Shown: positions 1 to 5,008, counted from the stretch's first letter. The stretch is 5,325 bases of DNA from Lachnospiraceae bacterium (GCA_016282215.1 JAEEKC010000117.1:1-5325), one strand, 5' to 3'. Translations and numbers: made by a program. Notes: generated by a model not told the origin, from the sequence alone.

Positions 1-558
1 CGCTCCTCTTGCCATCTGCGCCTTCATGATCTTGTCCGTTTCCTCCAAAAGGATCGGGATAAAACGAAGGGCAATGGACATCATCATGGCGATCTCATGC
101 ACCGGGACTTTGATCTTCTGCAGCGGCCTCAGGAGCTGTTCCATGGCATCCGTCAGCTGGGTCGGAGTCGTCGTCAGTGTCATCAGCGACGAGCCGATAA
201 TGAGCATCACAAGCCGGATCGCCATATAGATCGCTGCTTTTAATCCTTCTTTTGTAATCGTCAGTTTCCAGAATGTCACCAGTGTTTCGCCCGGTGTTAA
301 GAACATATTGAACACGGCCGTGATCAGCATCAGGATCACGATGGTCTTCAGACCTCTGACTATGTAGAAAAAGGGCACTTTGGAAAGCAGTACGCAGACA
401 GCAAGAAAAACGCCCGCCAACAGAAACGGCACCGGTTCCCTGTAAAGGAACAATGATACGATATATACAATTGTCGCGATCAGCTTCACGCGCGGATCCA
501 GTCTGTGAAGAACGGAATCCGCCTGGTAGTACTGACCGATCGTGATTTCCCGGATCAT
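1..558 (-). CDS. ecfT: ECF transporter transmembrane coupling protein EcfT (3' end beyond window)
   Basis: This is the membrane T component of an energy-coupling factor importer. It joins the EcfA1/EcfA2 ATPase pair to interchangeable substrate-binding S components. Translating 558 to 1 gives 186 residues with no stop. The protein opens MIREITIGQYYQADS, followed by LHRLDPRVKL, the usual N-terminus of group II EcfT proteins. Hydrophobic stretches lie near residues 25-40, 43-60, 68-88 and 108-127. The segment TTTPTQLTDAME (129-140) and the end MARGA (182-186) fit the family; the last is the first Ala-Arg-Gly coupling motif, which contacts the ATPase groove. EcfT is usually about 265 residues, so roughly 80 residues and the second coupling motif lie outside. 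The ATG at 558-556 follows AAAGGA with 6-base spacing. The gene follows ecfA2 after an unusually long repeat-filled gap. No S component is encoded here, so the substrate cannot be inferred. Confidence 0.95.
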   Translation of the reverse strand, partial: MIREITIGQYYQADSVLHRLDPRVKLIATIVYIVSLFLYREPVPFLLAGVFLAVCVLLSKVPFFYIVRGLKTIVILMLITAVFNMFLTPGETLVTFWKLTITKEGLKAAIYMAIRLVMLIIGSSLMTLTTTPTQLTDAMEQLLRPLQKIKVPVHEIAMMMSIALRFIPILLEETDKIMKAQMARGA

Positions 559-564
559 ATTCGG

Positions 565-570
565 TCCTTT
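565..570 (-). promoter_or_regulatory. Ribosome binding site of ecfT
   Basis: The minus strand reads AAAGGA here, 6 bases before the ATG at 558-556. It supports this start and shows that ecfT has its own ribosome entry site just downstream of the palindromic element. Confidence 0.7.
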
Positions 571-585
571 CTTTACCCCTCACCC

Positions 586-600
586 GGCACCTACGGTGCC
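586..600. other. Short hairpin GGCACC-TAC-GGTGCC
   Basis: A perfect 6 bp inverted repeat with a 3-base loop, just upstream of the ecfT ribosome binding site on the minus-strand transcript. No T-tract follows on the minus strand, so it is not an intrinsic terminator of the operon. It is one arm of the larger compound palindrome. Confidence 0.7.
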
Positions 601-626
601 ACCTGTCTCGCCTCCCGGCTCGGTCC

Positions 627-657
627 GCGCTAAACGCGTGCCACTGGCACGCAGCGC
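627..657. other. Long bulged hairpin in the ecfA2-ecfT spacer
   Basis: A perfect 7 bp inverted repeat GCGTGCC/GGCACGC with a 3-base loop (636-652) is extended by a second 5 bp helix, AGCGC (653-657) with GCGCT (627-631). The result is a 12 bp stem with a 4-base bulge (632-635). It should be very stable in RNA. It could protect the upstream ecfA1A2 message from 3' exonucleases or pause polymerase. No U-run follows on the minus strand, so it does not look like an intrinsic terminator. Confidence 0.7.
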
Positions 658-689
658 CCCCAGGGGGAGGGCTTCTTTTATTATTTCAT

Positions 690-770
690 TTCCAATCGAT
701 AACTGTTTTCATTTTCAATCGCCGAGTTTTTCATTTCCGGTCGATGAATGTTTTCATTTCCGGTCGACGG
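690..770 (-). repeat. Degenerate 22-23 bp tandem repeat after ecfA2
   Basis: On the minus strand, three successive units begin at 757, 734 and 712 with lengths 23, 22 and 23. A partial unit lies on each side (770-758, and from 689). Each full unit starts ATGAAAA and runs through a CGAYYG-like core to GRAA. The first and third full units agree at 19 of 23 positions, while the second is more diverged. The plus strand shows this as repeated TTTTCATTT. The array begins about 7 bases after the ecfA2 stop and abuts the GC-rich palindromic element. The function is unknown. Possibilities are a binding-site array, with a spacing near two helical turns, or simple replication slippage. Confidence 0.7.
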
Positions 771-777
771 CAGTATT

Positions 778-1623
778 TCAGCGTACAGATGAAAGTATCG
801 CCTCTGCGGCCTCATCGATGGTCGTAAGATCTTCGCGGATATCAAGCCCTTTTGCTTTCAGGTCGCGGCAAATGTAGGTGATCTCCGGCAACGCCAGTCC
901 TGCGTTTTCAAGCTCCTCCACATGGGTAAAGACCTCGGAAGGGCTGCCGTCGAGCAGAACGTTCCCTTTTTCCATCACGATGATACGCTGCGCATAGTTT
1001 GCCACATCATCCATACTGTGGGAAACCAGAATAACGGTCATGCCGGTTTCTCTCTGCATGTCGCGGATCAGATTTAAGATCTCGTCCCGTCCCGCAGGAT
1101 CCAGACCGGCTGTGGGTTCATCAAGGATCAGCACTTCGGGCTTCATGGCCAGAACGCCGGCGATGGCAACGCGTCTTTTCTGTCCGCCGGACAGATCAAA
1201 GGGAGATACATAAAAGGAATCATCCTCAAAGCCGACCTTTTTCAGGGCTTCATAGGCGCGGAGCTCCACCTCTTTTTGGTCCAGTCCCAGGTTTTTCGGT
1301 CCATAGCAGACATCCGAAAACACATCCGCTTCAAAAAGCTGGTGCTCCGGATACTGGAATACCAAACCGACTTTGCTGCGCAGTTTTTTTCTGTCATAGT
1401 CTTTATCAAAGATGTCCTCGCCGTTCACATAGACGGTACCGGACGTGGGTTTCAGCAGGCCGTTTAAGTGCTGCACCAGAGAGGATTTTCCGCTGCCGGT
1501 ATGTCCGATCAGCCCGATGAACTCACCGTCTTTGATGACCAGGTTGACATCCGAAAGGGCTTTGACTGCCATGGAGGTACCGGTTTCATATTCATGTGTG
1601 AGATGGTCAATGATGATGGGCAT
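778..1623 (-). CDS. ecfA2: ECF transporter ATP-binding protein EcfA2
   Basis: This is the second ATPase of the ECF module (281 residues). It forms a heterodimer with EcfA1 and powers vitamin or micronutrient uptake through EcfT and S components on the inner face of the membrane. All ABC motifs are visible: Walker A GHTGSGKSS (40-48), Q-loop Gln90 in VFQYPEHQLF, signature LSGGQ (144-148), Walker B LILDE with catalytic Glu169, D-loop GLDPAG, and switch His202. The phrase YPEHQLFEADVFSDVCYGP is characteristic of EcfA2 and distinguishes it from EcfA1, which has NPDNQ at the same place. The C-terminal region (about 225-281) is the usual ECF dimerisation extension. ATG at 1623 lies 4 bases after the ecfA1 stop, and AAAAGGA overlaps the end of ecfA1, implying translational coupling. 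The protein is complete and of normal length. Confidence 0.97.
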   Translation of the reverse strand: MPIIIDHLTHEYETGTSMAVKALSDVNLVIKDGEFIGLIGHTGSGKSSLVQHLNGLLKPTSGTVYVNGEDIFDKDYDRKKLRSKVGLVFQYPEHQLFEADVFSDVCYGPKNLGLDQKEVELRAYEALKKVGFEDDSFYVSPFDLSGGQKRRVAIAGVLAMKPEVLILDEPTAGLDPAGRDEILNLIRDMQRETGMTVILVSHSMDDVANYAQRIIVMEKGNVLLDGSPSEVFTHVEELENAGLALPEITYICRDLKAKGLDIREDLTTIDEAAEAILSSVR

Positions 1624-1627
1624 GGGC

Positions 1628-2476
1628 TTATCCTTTTATTTTCAAAAGTTCGCGTACAAGTTCATCCCGGTGCAGGATGCCGTCGGGTAATGGCAGACCG
1701 GCTTTTTTTAATCTGTGTGCCAGCAGGGTCACCTGCGGAACCGAGAGTCTCAGCGAGAGAAGCTCATCCACCCTGGAAAAGATCTCACGCGGCGTGCCCT
1801 GCATTTTGATCTGTCCGTGGTCCATGACATATACCATGTCCGCATCCACCACTTCTTCCATGTAATGGGTGATCAGGATCACCGTGATCTTTTCCACGTC
1901 GTTGAGTGCCCTGGCTGCGCGGATGACTTCCCTGCGGCCGGAGGGATCGAGCATGGCGGTGGGCTCGTCAAGGACAATGCATTTCGGATGCATGGCCAGA
2001 ACACCGGCAATGGATACGCGCTGCTTCTGTCCGCCGGAAAGCTTATTAGGTGACTGTTTGCGGTATTCATACATATGCACCGCTTTCAGGCTCTCTTCCA
2101 CTCTTTCCCAGATCTGCTGCGTCGGAACGCCGAGATTTTCCGGTCCGAATCCCACATCCTCTTCCACCACCTGTGCGATGATCTGGTTGTCAGGATTTTG
2201 AAAAACCATACCGGTGGTCTGCCGGATCTGCATGAGCTTGTCTTCGTCTTTGGTATCCATGCCGTCAACGACCACGGTACCTTCCGTCGGATACAGGATC
2301 GCATTTAAATGCTTTGCCAGCGTGGATTTGCCGGAGCCGTTATGACCTAAGATCGCAATAAAATCGCCATGTTTGACCGAAAGGTCCACATGGTCGACTG
2401 CAGTGGTGATGCCGGTCACATTGCCTTCATCGTCTCTGCGGAAATATTCATATACGGCTTTTCTGATGTTGATCAT
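1628..2476 (-). CDS. ecfA1: ECF transporter ATP-binding protein EcfA1
   Basis: This is the first ATPase of the ECF module (282 residues), partner of EcfA2. Motifs: Walker A GHNGSGKST (44-52), Q-loop Gln93 within VFQNPDNQII, signature LSGGQ (146-150), Walker B IVLDE with catalytic Glu171, D-loop MLDPSG (175-180), and switch His204 in LITHYMEE. NPDNQ after the Q-loop is the EcfA1 hallmark. Residues 12-25 (FRRDDEGNVTGITT) form a longer beta-hairpin insert than in many ABC ATPases, which is common in clostridial EcfA1. The start ATG at 2476 gives the expected MINIRKAVYEY N-terminus, but no Shine-Dalgarno sequence is visible within 20 bases upstream. The only purine-rich stretch lies in a hairpin about 27 bases away. 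ecfA1 follows rplQ by 78 bases, so it may be cotranscribed with the ribosomal operon. Confidence 0.97.
   Translation of the reverse strand: MINIRKAVYEYFRRDDEGNVTGITTAVDHVDLSVKHGDFIAILGHNGSGKSTLAKHLNAILYPTEGTVVVDGMDTKDEDKLMQIRQTTGMVFQNPDNQIIAQVVEEDVGFGPENLGVPTQQIWERVEESLKAVHMYEYRKQSPNKLSGGQKQRVSIAGVLAMHPKCIVLDEPTAMLDPSGRREVIRAARALNDVEKITVILITHYMEEVVDADMVYVMDHGQIKMQGTPREIFSRVDELLSLRLSVPQVTLLAHRLKKAGLPLPDGILHRDELVRELLKIKG
1631..1637 (-). promoter_or_regulatory. Ribosome binding site of ecfA2 inside the ecfA1 3' end
   Basis: AAAAGGA on the minus strand lies within the last sense codons of ecfA1 (Lys-Gly before TAA), 7 bases before the ecfA2 ATG. Ribosomes terminating on ecfA1 would uncover or re-use it, matching the 1:1 stoichiometry needed for the ATPase heterodimer. 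Confidence 0.75.
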
Positions 2477-2500
2477 ATTTATTCAATTGATGATTATACA

Positions 2501-2527
2501 ACACCCTCCCCGGTTTGGGGAGGGCGT
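2501..2527 (-). other. Strong GC hairpin between rplQ and ecfA1
   Basis: CCCTCCCC (2524-2517 on the minus strand) pairs perfectly with GGGGAGGG (2511-2504) across a 5-base loop. The stem extends by three more pairs, one of them G-U, to about 11 bp. The downstream sequence is TGTTGTATAATC, not a clean U-run, so a full intrinsic terminator is doubtful. Partial termination, attenuation or mRNA processing between the ribosomal genes and the ECF genes is plausible from position. The L17 downstream element known from Lactobacillales occupies the same site after rplQ, but I cannot equate the two. Confidence 0.65.
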
Positions 2528-2554
2528 AAATTTGTCTGATACTTTGTGCTTTGA

Positions 2555-3091
2555 TTAAACCAGCTCGATAAGAACTTCCATTGCTGCATCGCCCTTACGC
2601 TGTCCGATCTTTACCATGCGGGTGTAACCGCCCTTGCGATCTGCGTACTTCGGTGCGATCTCATCGAAAAGCTTGGCAACCATGTCTACTTCCTTGGTTC
2701 CTTTTTTCTTTCCGGCGTTTTCAGACGGAACTTCCTTTACAGGATACAGAACCTGAAGCATCTGACGACGTGCATGAAGGCGGGAAGGCTTATCCTTCTT
2801 GATCTCCTTCTGTACTTCATCATAAACGGTAACTTTCTTGCCGTCTTTTACTTCTTTTACGCGCTTGCCGTCTTTGTCCTTCTGAGGAACCTTTGCGGTA
2901 ACGGTAACGGTCTCATAGTTGTCTTTTTCCTTCACTGCTAAGGTGATGAGCTTTTCAGCGATCTTACGAAGCTCTTTTGCTCTTGCTTCTGTGGTCACGA
3001 TCTTGCCGTGATACAGAAGATTGGTCACCTGGTTACGAAGAAGTGCTTTTCTCTGGGAAGAAGTTCTTCCTAATTTTCTGTACTTTGCCAT
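2555..3091 (-). CDS. rplQ: 50S ribosomal protein L17 (bL17) with a large internal insertion
   Basis: bL17 is a structural protein of the large ribosomal subunit located near the polypeptide exit tunnel. The protein is 178 residues; typical bacterial L17 is about 115-130. The N-terminal half (2-51) is canonical: KYRKLGRTSSQRKALLRN, then IVTTEARAKELRK. The canonical second half resumes at LHARRQ (105-110) and continues to LFDEIAPKYADRKGGYTRM and a C-terminus ending IELV. Between them, about residues 55-103 form a Lys/Asp/Glu/Val-rich segment absent from Bacillus subtilis L17. It contains two KDGK motifs 9 residues apart. The ATG at 3091 is preceded by GGAGG at 6-base spacing. An in-frame ATG 33 bases upstream (3124) lacks a ribosome binding site and would add a non-conserved leader, so I rejected it. 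The gene lies between rpoA and ecfA1. Confidence 0.96.
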   Translation of the reverse strand: MAKYRKLGRTSSQRKALLRNQVTNLLYHGKIVTTEARAKELRKIAEKLITLAVKEKDNYETVTVTAKVPQKDKDGKRVKEVKDGKKVTVYDEVQKEIKKDKPSRLHARRQMLQVLYPVKEVPSENAGKKKGTKEVDMVAKLFDEIAPKYADRKGGYTRMVKIGQRKGDAAMEVLIELV

Positions 3092-3097
3092 TTTTTT

Positions 3098-3102
3098 CCT
3101 CC
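3098..3102 (-). promoter_or_regulatory. Ribosome binding site deciding the rplQ start
   Basis: GGAGG, within CGGAGGAAA on the minus strand, lies 6 bases before the ATG at 3091-3089. It fixes the start at the conserved MAKYRKLGR and excludes the in-frame ATG at 3124. Confidence 0.85.
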
Positions 3103-3117
3103 GATTCCGCTCCGCAT

Positions 3118-3174
3118 TGCTCATCGGTCTTACATACGGGGCTGTTGGCTACAGTCCGGTGCTCATCGGTCTTA
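3118..3174 (-). repeat. 15 bp direct repeat, part of a ~42 bp imperfect tandem duplication
   Basis: TAAGACCGATGAGCA (minus strand) occurs exactly at 3174-3160 and again at 3132-3118, an offset of 42 bases. Similarity extends beyond it with gaps: both copies are preceded by an AAC..AGCCC-like stretch and followed within a few bases by CGGA. Between the copies, CGGACTGT and ACAGCCCCG can pair with one mismatch around a 5-base loop. The upstream copy's ATG opens a 5-codon reading frame (MSTGL, then stop). The downstream copy's ATG is in frame with rplQ. The duplication sits wholly in the rpoA-rplQ spacer. Confidence 0.8.
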
Positions 3175-3203
3175 TCCGGGCTGCGTTGTTATAAGTTTAC
3201 TTT

Positions 3204-4160
3204 TTACTCTTCTCCTGCGCGAAGCTCAAGGCCAAGCTCTTTGAGTTTTGCCAGAACTTCTTCTAAGGATTTGCGTCCGAGGTTACGAACCTTCATCATG
3301 TCATCCTGGGTTCTATCAGTCAGCTCCTGCACGGTATTGATGCCGGCACGCTTCAGGCAGTTGTAGGAACGAACGGAAAGCTCTAACTCGTCAATGCTCA
3401 TTTCGAGTACTTTTTCCTTCTCGTCATCTTCCTTCTCGATCATGACTTCTGCTGCTTTCGCATTCTCAGAAAGATCAATGAAGAGGGAAAGATGCTCGGA
3501 AAGTACCTTAGCCGCGAGGCTGACAGCCTCATCCGGCTCTAATGTACCGTTGGTGTAAACATCCAGCGTCAGCTTGTCATAGTCTGTTACCTGACCGACA
3601 CGGGTGTTTTCAACGGTCATATTTACACGCTCAACCGGTGTAAAGATGGAATCTACTGCGATCACGCCGATCGGGAAATCCTCGGTCTTATTGCGCTCTG
3701 CGCTGGTATATCCTCTGCCCTTGACCACGGTGATCTCCATGTAGAGCTTGGCATCCTTTGCGCCGCAGGTAGCGATCACCTGATCTTTATTGATGATCTC
3801 AATATCCGAATCACACTGGATATCAGAGGCCCTTACCACACCTTCGCCCTGGTATTCCACATACATGGTCTTAGGCTCGTTGGTAGAGGAAGTATTCTTG
3901 ATCGCAAGGCTCTTTAAGTTCATAACGATTTCCGTCACATCCTCTTTGATGCCGGGGATGGTAGCGAACTCATGGAGCACGCCTTCAATCTTGACGGAAG
4001 AAACTGCCGCCCCGGGAAGGGACGAGAGCATGATCCTGCGAAGGGAATTGCCGAGGGTGATGCCGTAGCCACGCTCAAGGGGCTCAACAACAAACCGGCC
4101 ATACTTTTTATCCTCAGAAATCTCGGTTACTTCAATATTCGGTCTTTCAAAATCAAACAC
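3204..4160 (-). CDS. rpoA: DNA-directed RNA polymerase subunit alpha
   Basis: The alpha subunit dimerises to nucleate RNA polymerase assembly and contacts UP elements and activators through its C-terminal domain. The 318-residue length is normal. The N-terminal domain spans about 1-228, with the conserved NSLRRIMLSSLPG (38-50) and IKIEG-like VKIEGVLHEF (56-65) of the dimer and assembly surface. An acidic, Lys-rich linker covers about 231-252. The C-terminal domain (about 253-312) carries VRSYNCLK (263-270) and NLGRKS (293-298). Arg264, Asn267, Cys268, Lys270, Gly295, Lys297 and Ser298 correspond to the E. coli DNA-contacting set around Arg265. The start is GTG at 4160-4158, with AAGGAGGT 7 bases upstream and the expected MFDFERPNIE N-terminus. 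It follows rpsD by 59 bases in the same operon. Confidence 0.98.
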   Translation of the reverse strand: MFDFERPNIEVTEISEDKKYGRFVVEPLERGYGITLGNSLRRIMLSSLPGAAVSSVKIEGVLHEFATIPGIKEDVTEIVMNLKSLAIKNTSSTNEPKTMYVEYQGEGVVRASDIQCDSDIEIINKDQVIATCGAKDAKLYMEITVVKGRGYTSAERNKTEDFPIGVIAVDSIFTPVERVNMTVENTRVGQVTDYDKLTLDVYTNGTLEPDEAVSLAAKVLSEHLSLFIDLSENAKAAEVMIEKEDDEKEKVLEMSIDELELSVRSYNCLKRAGINTVQELTDRTQDDMMKVRNLGRKSLEEVLAKLKELGLELRAGEE

Positions 4161-4167
4161 TGCAAAT

Positions 4168-4175
4168 ACCTCCTT
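4168..4175 (-). promoter_or_regulatory. Ribosome binding site supporting the GTG start of rpoA
   Basis: AAGGAGGT on the minus strand is a near-perfect Shine-Dalgarno sequence, 7 bases ahead of the GTG at 4160. It decides this non-ATG start; no ATG lies nearby that would give the conserved N-terminus. Confidence 0.88.
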
Positions 4176-4219
4176 CTGATGTTTCGCATCTTACAACTTG
4201 CATAACTATTCAGAACCTA

Positions 4220-4813
4220 TTATTTGGAATACAACTCGACGATAAGCATCTCATCAACAGGAACGTCGATCATTTCCCTGGTCGGAAGCTGCTTTACAGT
4301 ACCTTTTAAGTTCTCGATATCCTGATCAAGCCATTCAGGAACCAGTCTCTTACCGGTTACTTCAACGATATCTTTGTATCTGTTCAGACCTTTGGATTTC
4401 TCGCGGATCTCGATCACATCGCCGGCTTTTACGCGGTAGGACGGAATGTTGACACATTTTCCGTTCACCAGTACATGACGATGTCCTACTACCTGACGTG
4501 CCTCCCTGCGGGTACGGGCAAATGCCAGACGGAAGATCACATTGTCAAGACGGCTTTCCAGCATAACCATCAGGTTTTCACCGGTCTGACCTTTCATCAT
4601 ATCGGCTTTCTCATAGTAGTTACGGAAAGGTTTTTCCAGAACGCCGTAGATGAATTTTGCTTTCTGTTTCTCGCGAAGCTGCAATCCGTACTCGGAAACC
4701 TTACGGTTTGCACGCTCGGGTTTGCGCTTTGAAGATTTGCTGTAGCCAAGAACTGCGGGCTCTAAACCAAGAGCACGGCATCTCTTGAGCACAGGGACTC
4801 TGTTTACTGCCAT
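4220..4813 (-). CDS. rpsD: 30S ribosomal protein S4 (uS4)
   Basis: uS4 is a primary 16S rRNA binder that initiates assembly of the 30S body, helps guard decoding accuracy, and in many bacteria represses its own operon. The protein has 197 residues, slightly shorter than the usual 200-207. The core EYGLQLREKQKAKFIYGVLE (41-60) is highly conserved. The S4 RNA-binding fold spans about 88-150, with SRLDNVIFRLAFARTRREA and GDVIEIREKS. The C-terminus VDEMLIVELYSK is typical. The N-terminal region has a single cysteine (Cys12), so this is the zinc-independent form rather than the four-cysteine form. ATG at 4813 follows TTAAGGAGGA at 7-base spacing. It lies between rpsK and rpoA. The 195-base upstream gap with hairpins suggests separate translational control. 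Confidence 0.98.
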   Translation of the reverse strand: MAVNRVPVLKRCRALGLEPAVLGYSKSSKRKPERANRKVSEYGLQLREKQKAKFIYGVLEKPFRNYYEKADMMKGQTGENLMVMLESRLDNVIFRLAFARTRREARQVVGHRHVLVNGKCVNIPSYRVKAGDVIEIREKSKGLNRYKDIVEVTGKRLVPEWLDQDIENLKGTVKQLPTREMIDVPVDEMLIVELYSK

Positions 4814-4820
4814 TTTTGTT

Positions 4821-4828
4821 TCCTCCTT
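4821..4828 (-). promoter_or_regulatory. Ribosome binding site of rpsD
   Basis: AAGGAGGA on the minus strand, 7 bases before the ATG at 4813. It lies about 12 bases downstream of the last hairpin of the spacer, close enough for a folded leader or bound S4 to affect access. Confidence 0.85.
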
Positions 4829-4840
4829 AAAATTGGTCTT

Positions 4841-4937
4841 TCACAGCTTAAAAACTGTGATGCTACAGTTGTTTACAGCAGCTCTGCTGCTTTCTTCCAA
4901 CACAAATCTGCCGCGGTAAGGATCCCTATCCCGGCAG
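4841..4937 (-). promoter_or_regulatory. Candidate structured leader of rpsD (possible S4 autoregulation site)
   Basis: Three hairpins can be read in the transcript between rpsK and rpsD. The first is CTGCCG/CGGCAG (outer pairs at 4937-4932 and 4913-4908), with an 18-base interior that can form a few further pairs (AGG/CCT) around GGATCC. The second is AGCAGC/GCTGCT with a 3-base loop (4891-4877). The third is TCACAG/CTGTGA with an 8-base loop (4860-4841). The remainder of the spacer (4938-5008) is AT-rich and unstructured by eye. S4 is a known autoregulator through mRNA leaders (the alpha operon leader in E. coli, the rpsD leader in B. subtilis). The position immediately before rpsD makes S4 the likely ligand if the structure is functional. 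I see no terminator U-run, so control would be translational. The fold is seen; the function is inferred. Confidence 0.45.
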
Positions 4938-5008
4938 AATTGCTGTTACTGATTTATGATTGTAAGATTAAATTTATACATCTTAAATCCAAAATCCAAA
5001 AACTCTTC

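Larger units (their letters stand above)
576..672. repeat. GC-rich compound palindromic element in the ecfA2-ecfT spacer
   Basis: About 97 bases of GC-rich sequence sit between AT-rich flanks. On the plus strand the ends are CCCTCACCC (577-585) and GGGGGAGGG (663-671), inverted repeats matching at 8 of 9 positions. Inside are two strong hairpins: GGCACC/GGTGCC with a 3-base loop (586-600), and a long hairpin at 627-657. The arrangement of imperfect terminal inverted repeats around internal hairpins, with no coding capacity, resembles the small dispersed intergenic palindromes (REP-like or MITE-like) of gut Firmicutes. I recall similar GAGGGG- and GGTGCC-bearing intergenic repeats in such genomes but could not search. 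It could also act as an RNA element separating ecfA2 from ecfT in the transcript. No transposase or clear target-site duplication is seen. Confidence 0.6.

Noticed and set aside
95..583. Open frame of 162 codons on the minus strand overlapping ecfT
   Set aside because: It is in a different frame from the EcfT reading frame, has an Asp/Arg/His-rich composition without family resemblance, and is an out-of-frame shadow.
643..690. Possible intrinsic terminator on the plus strand: GC hairpin then TTCTTTTATTATTT
   Set aside because: The T-rich tail follows the stem only on the plus strand, where there is no gene to terminate. On the coding (minus) strand the order is reversed.
690..770. CRISPR array
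   Set aside because: Units are about 23 bases, directly adjacent, diverged and without unique spacers, and there are no cas genes, so this is a degenerate tandem repeat.
771..780. A possible fifth unit of the tandem array overlapping the ecfA2 stop (TATTTCA)
   Set aside because: Only a few bases match and the CGAYYG core is missing, so it cannot be distinguished from chance.
3092..3124. In-frame upstream ATG that would lengthen L17 by 11 residues (MSNAERNRRKK)
   Set aside because: It has no Shine-Dalgarno sequence, lies inside the duplicated repeat, and would put non-family residues before the conserved MAKYRKLGR start, which itself has GGAGG at ideal spacing.
4178..4190. Small hairpin GATG/CATC before rpoA
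   Set aside because: It has only 4 bp with a 5-base loop, too weak and too likely by chance to list as a regulatory structure.
4960..5005. Possible promoter in the rpsK-rpsD spacer (TATAAA on the minus strand with TTTGGA upstream)
   Set aside because: The -35 matches only about 3 of 6 bases and the region is simply AT-rich. A short TTTTGGA tandem is present but carries no clear promoter signal.
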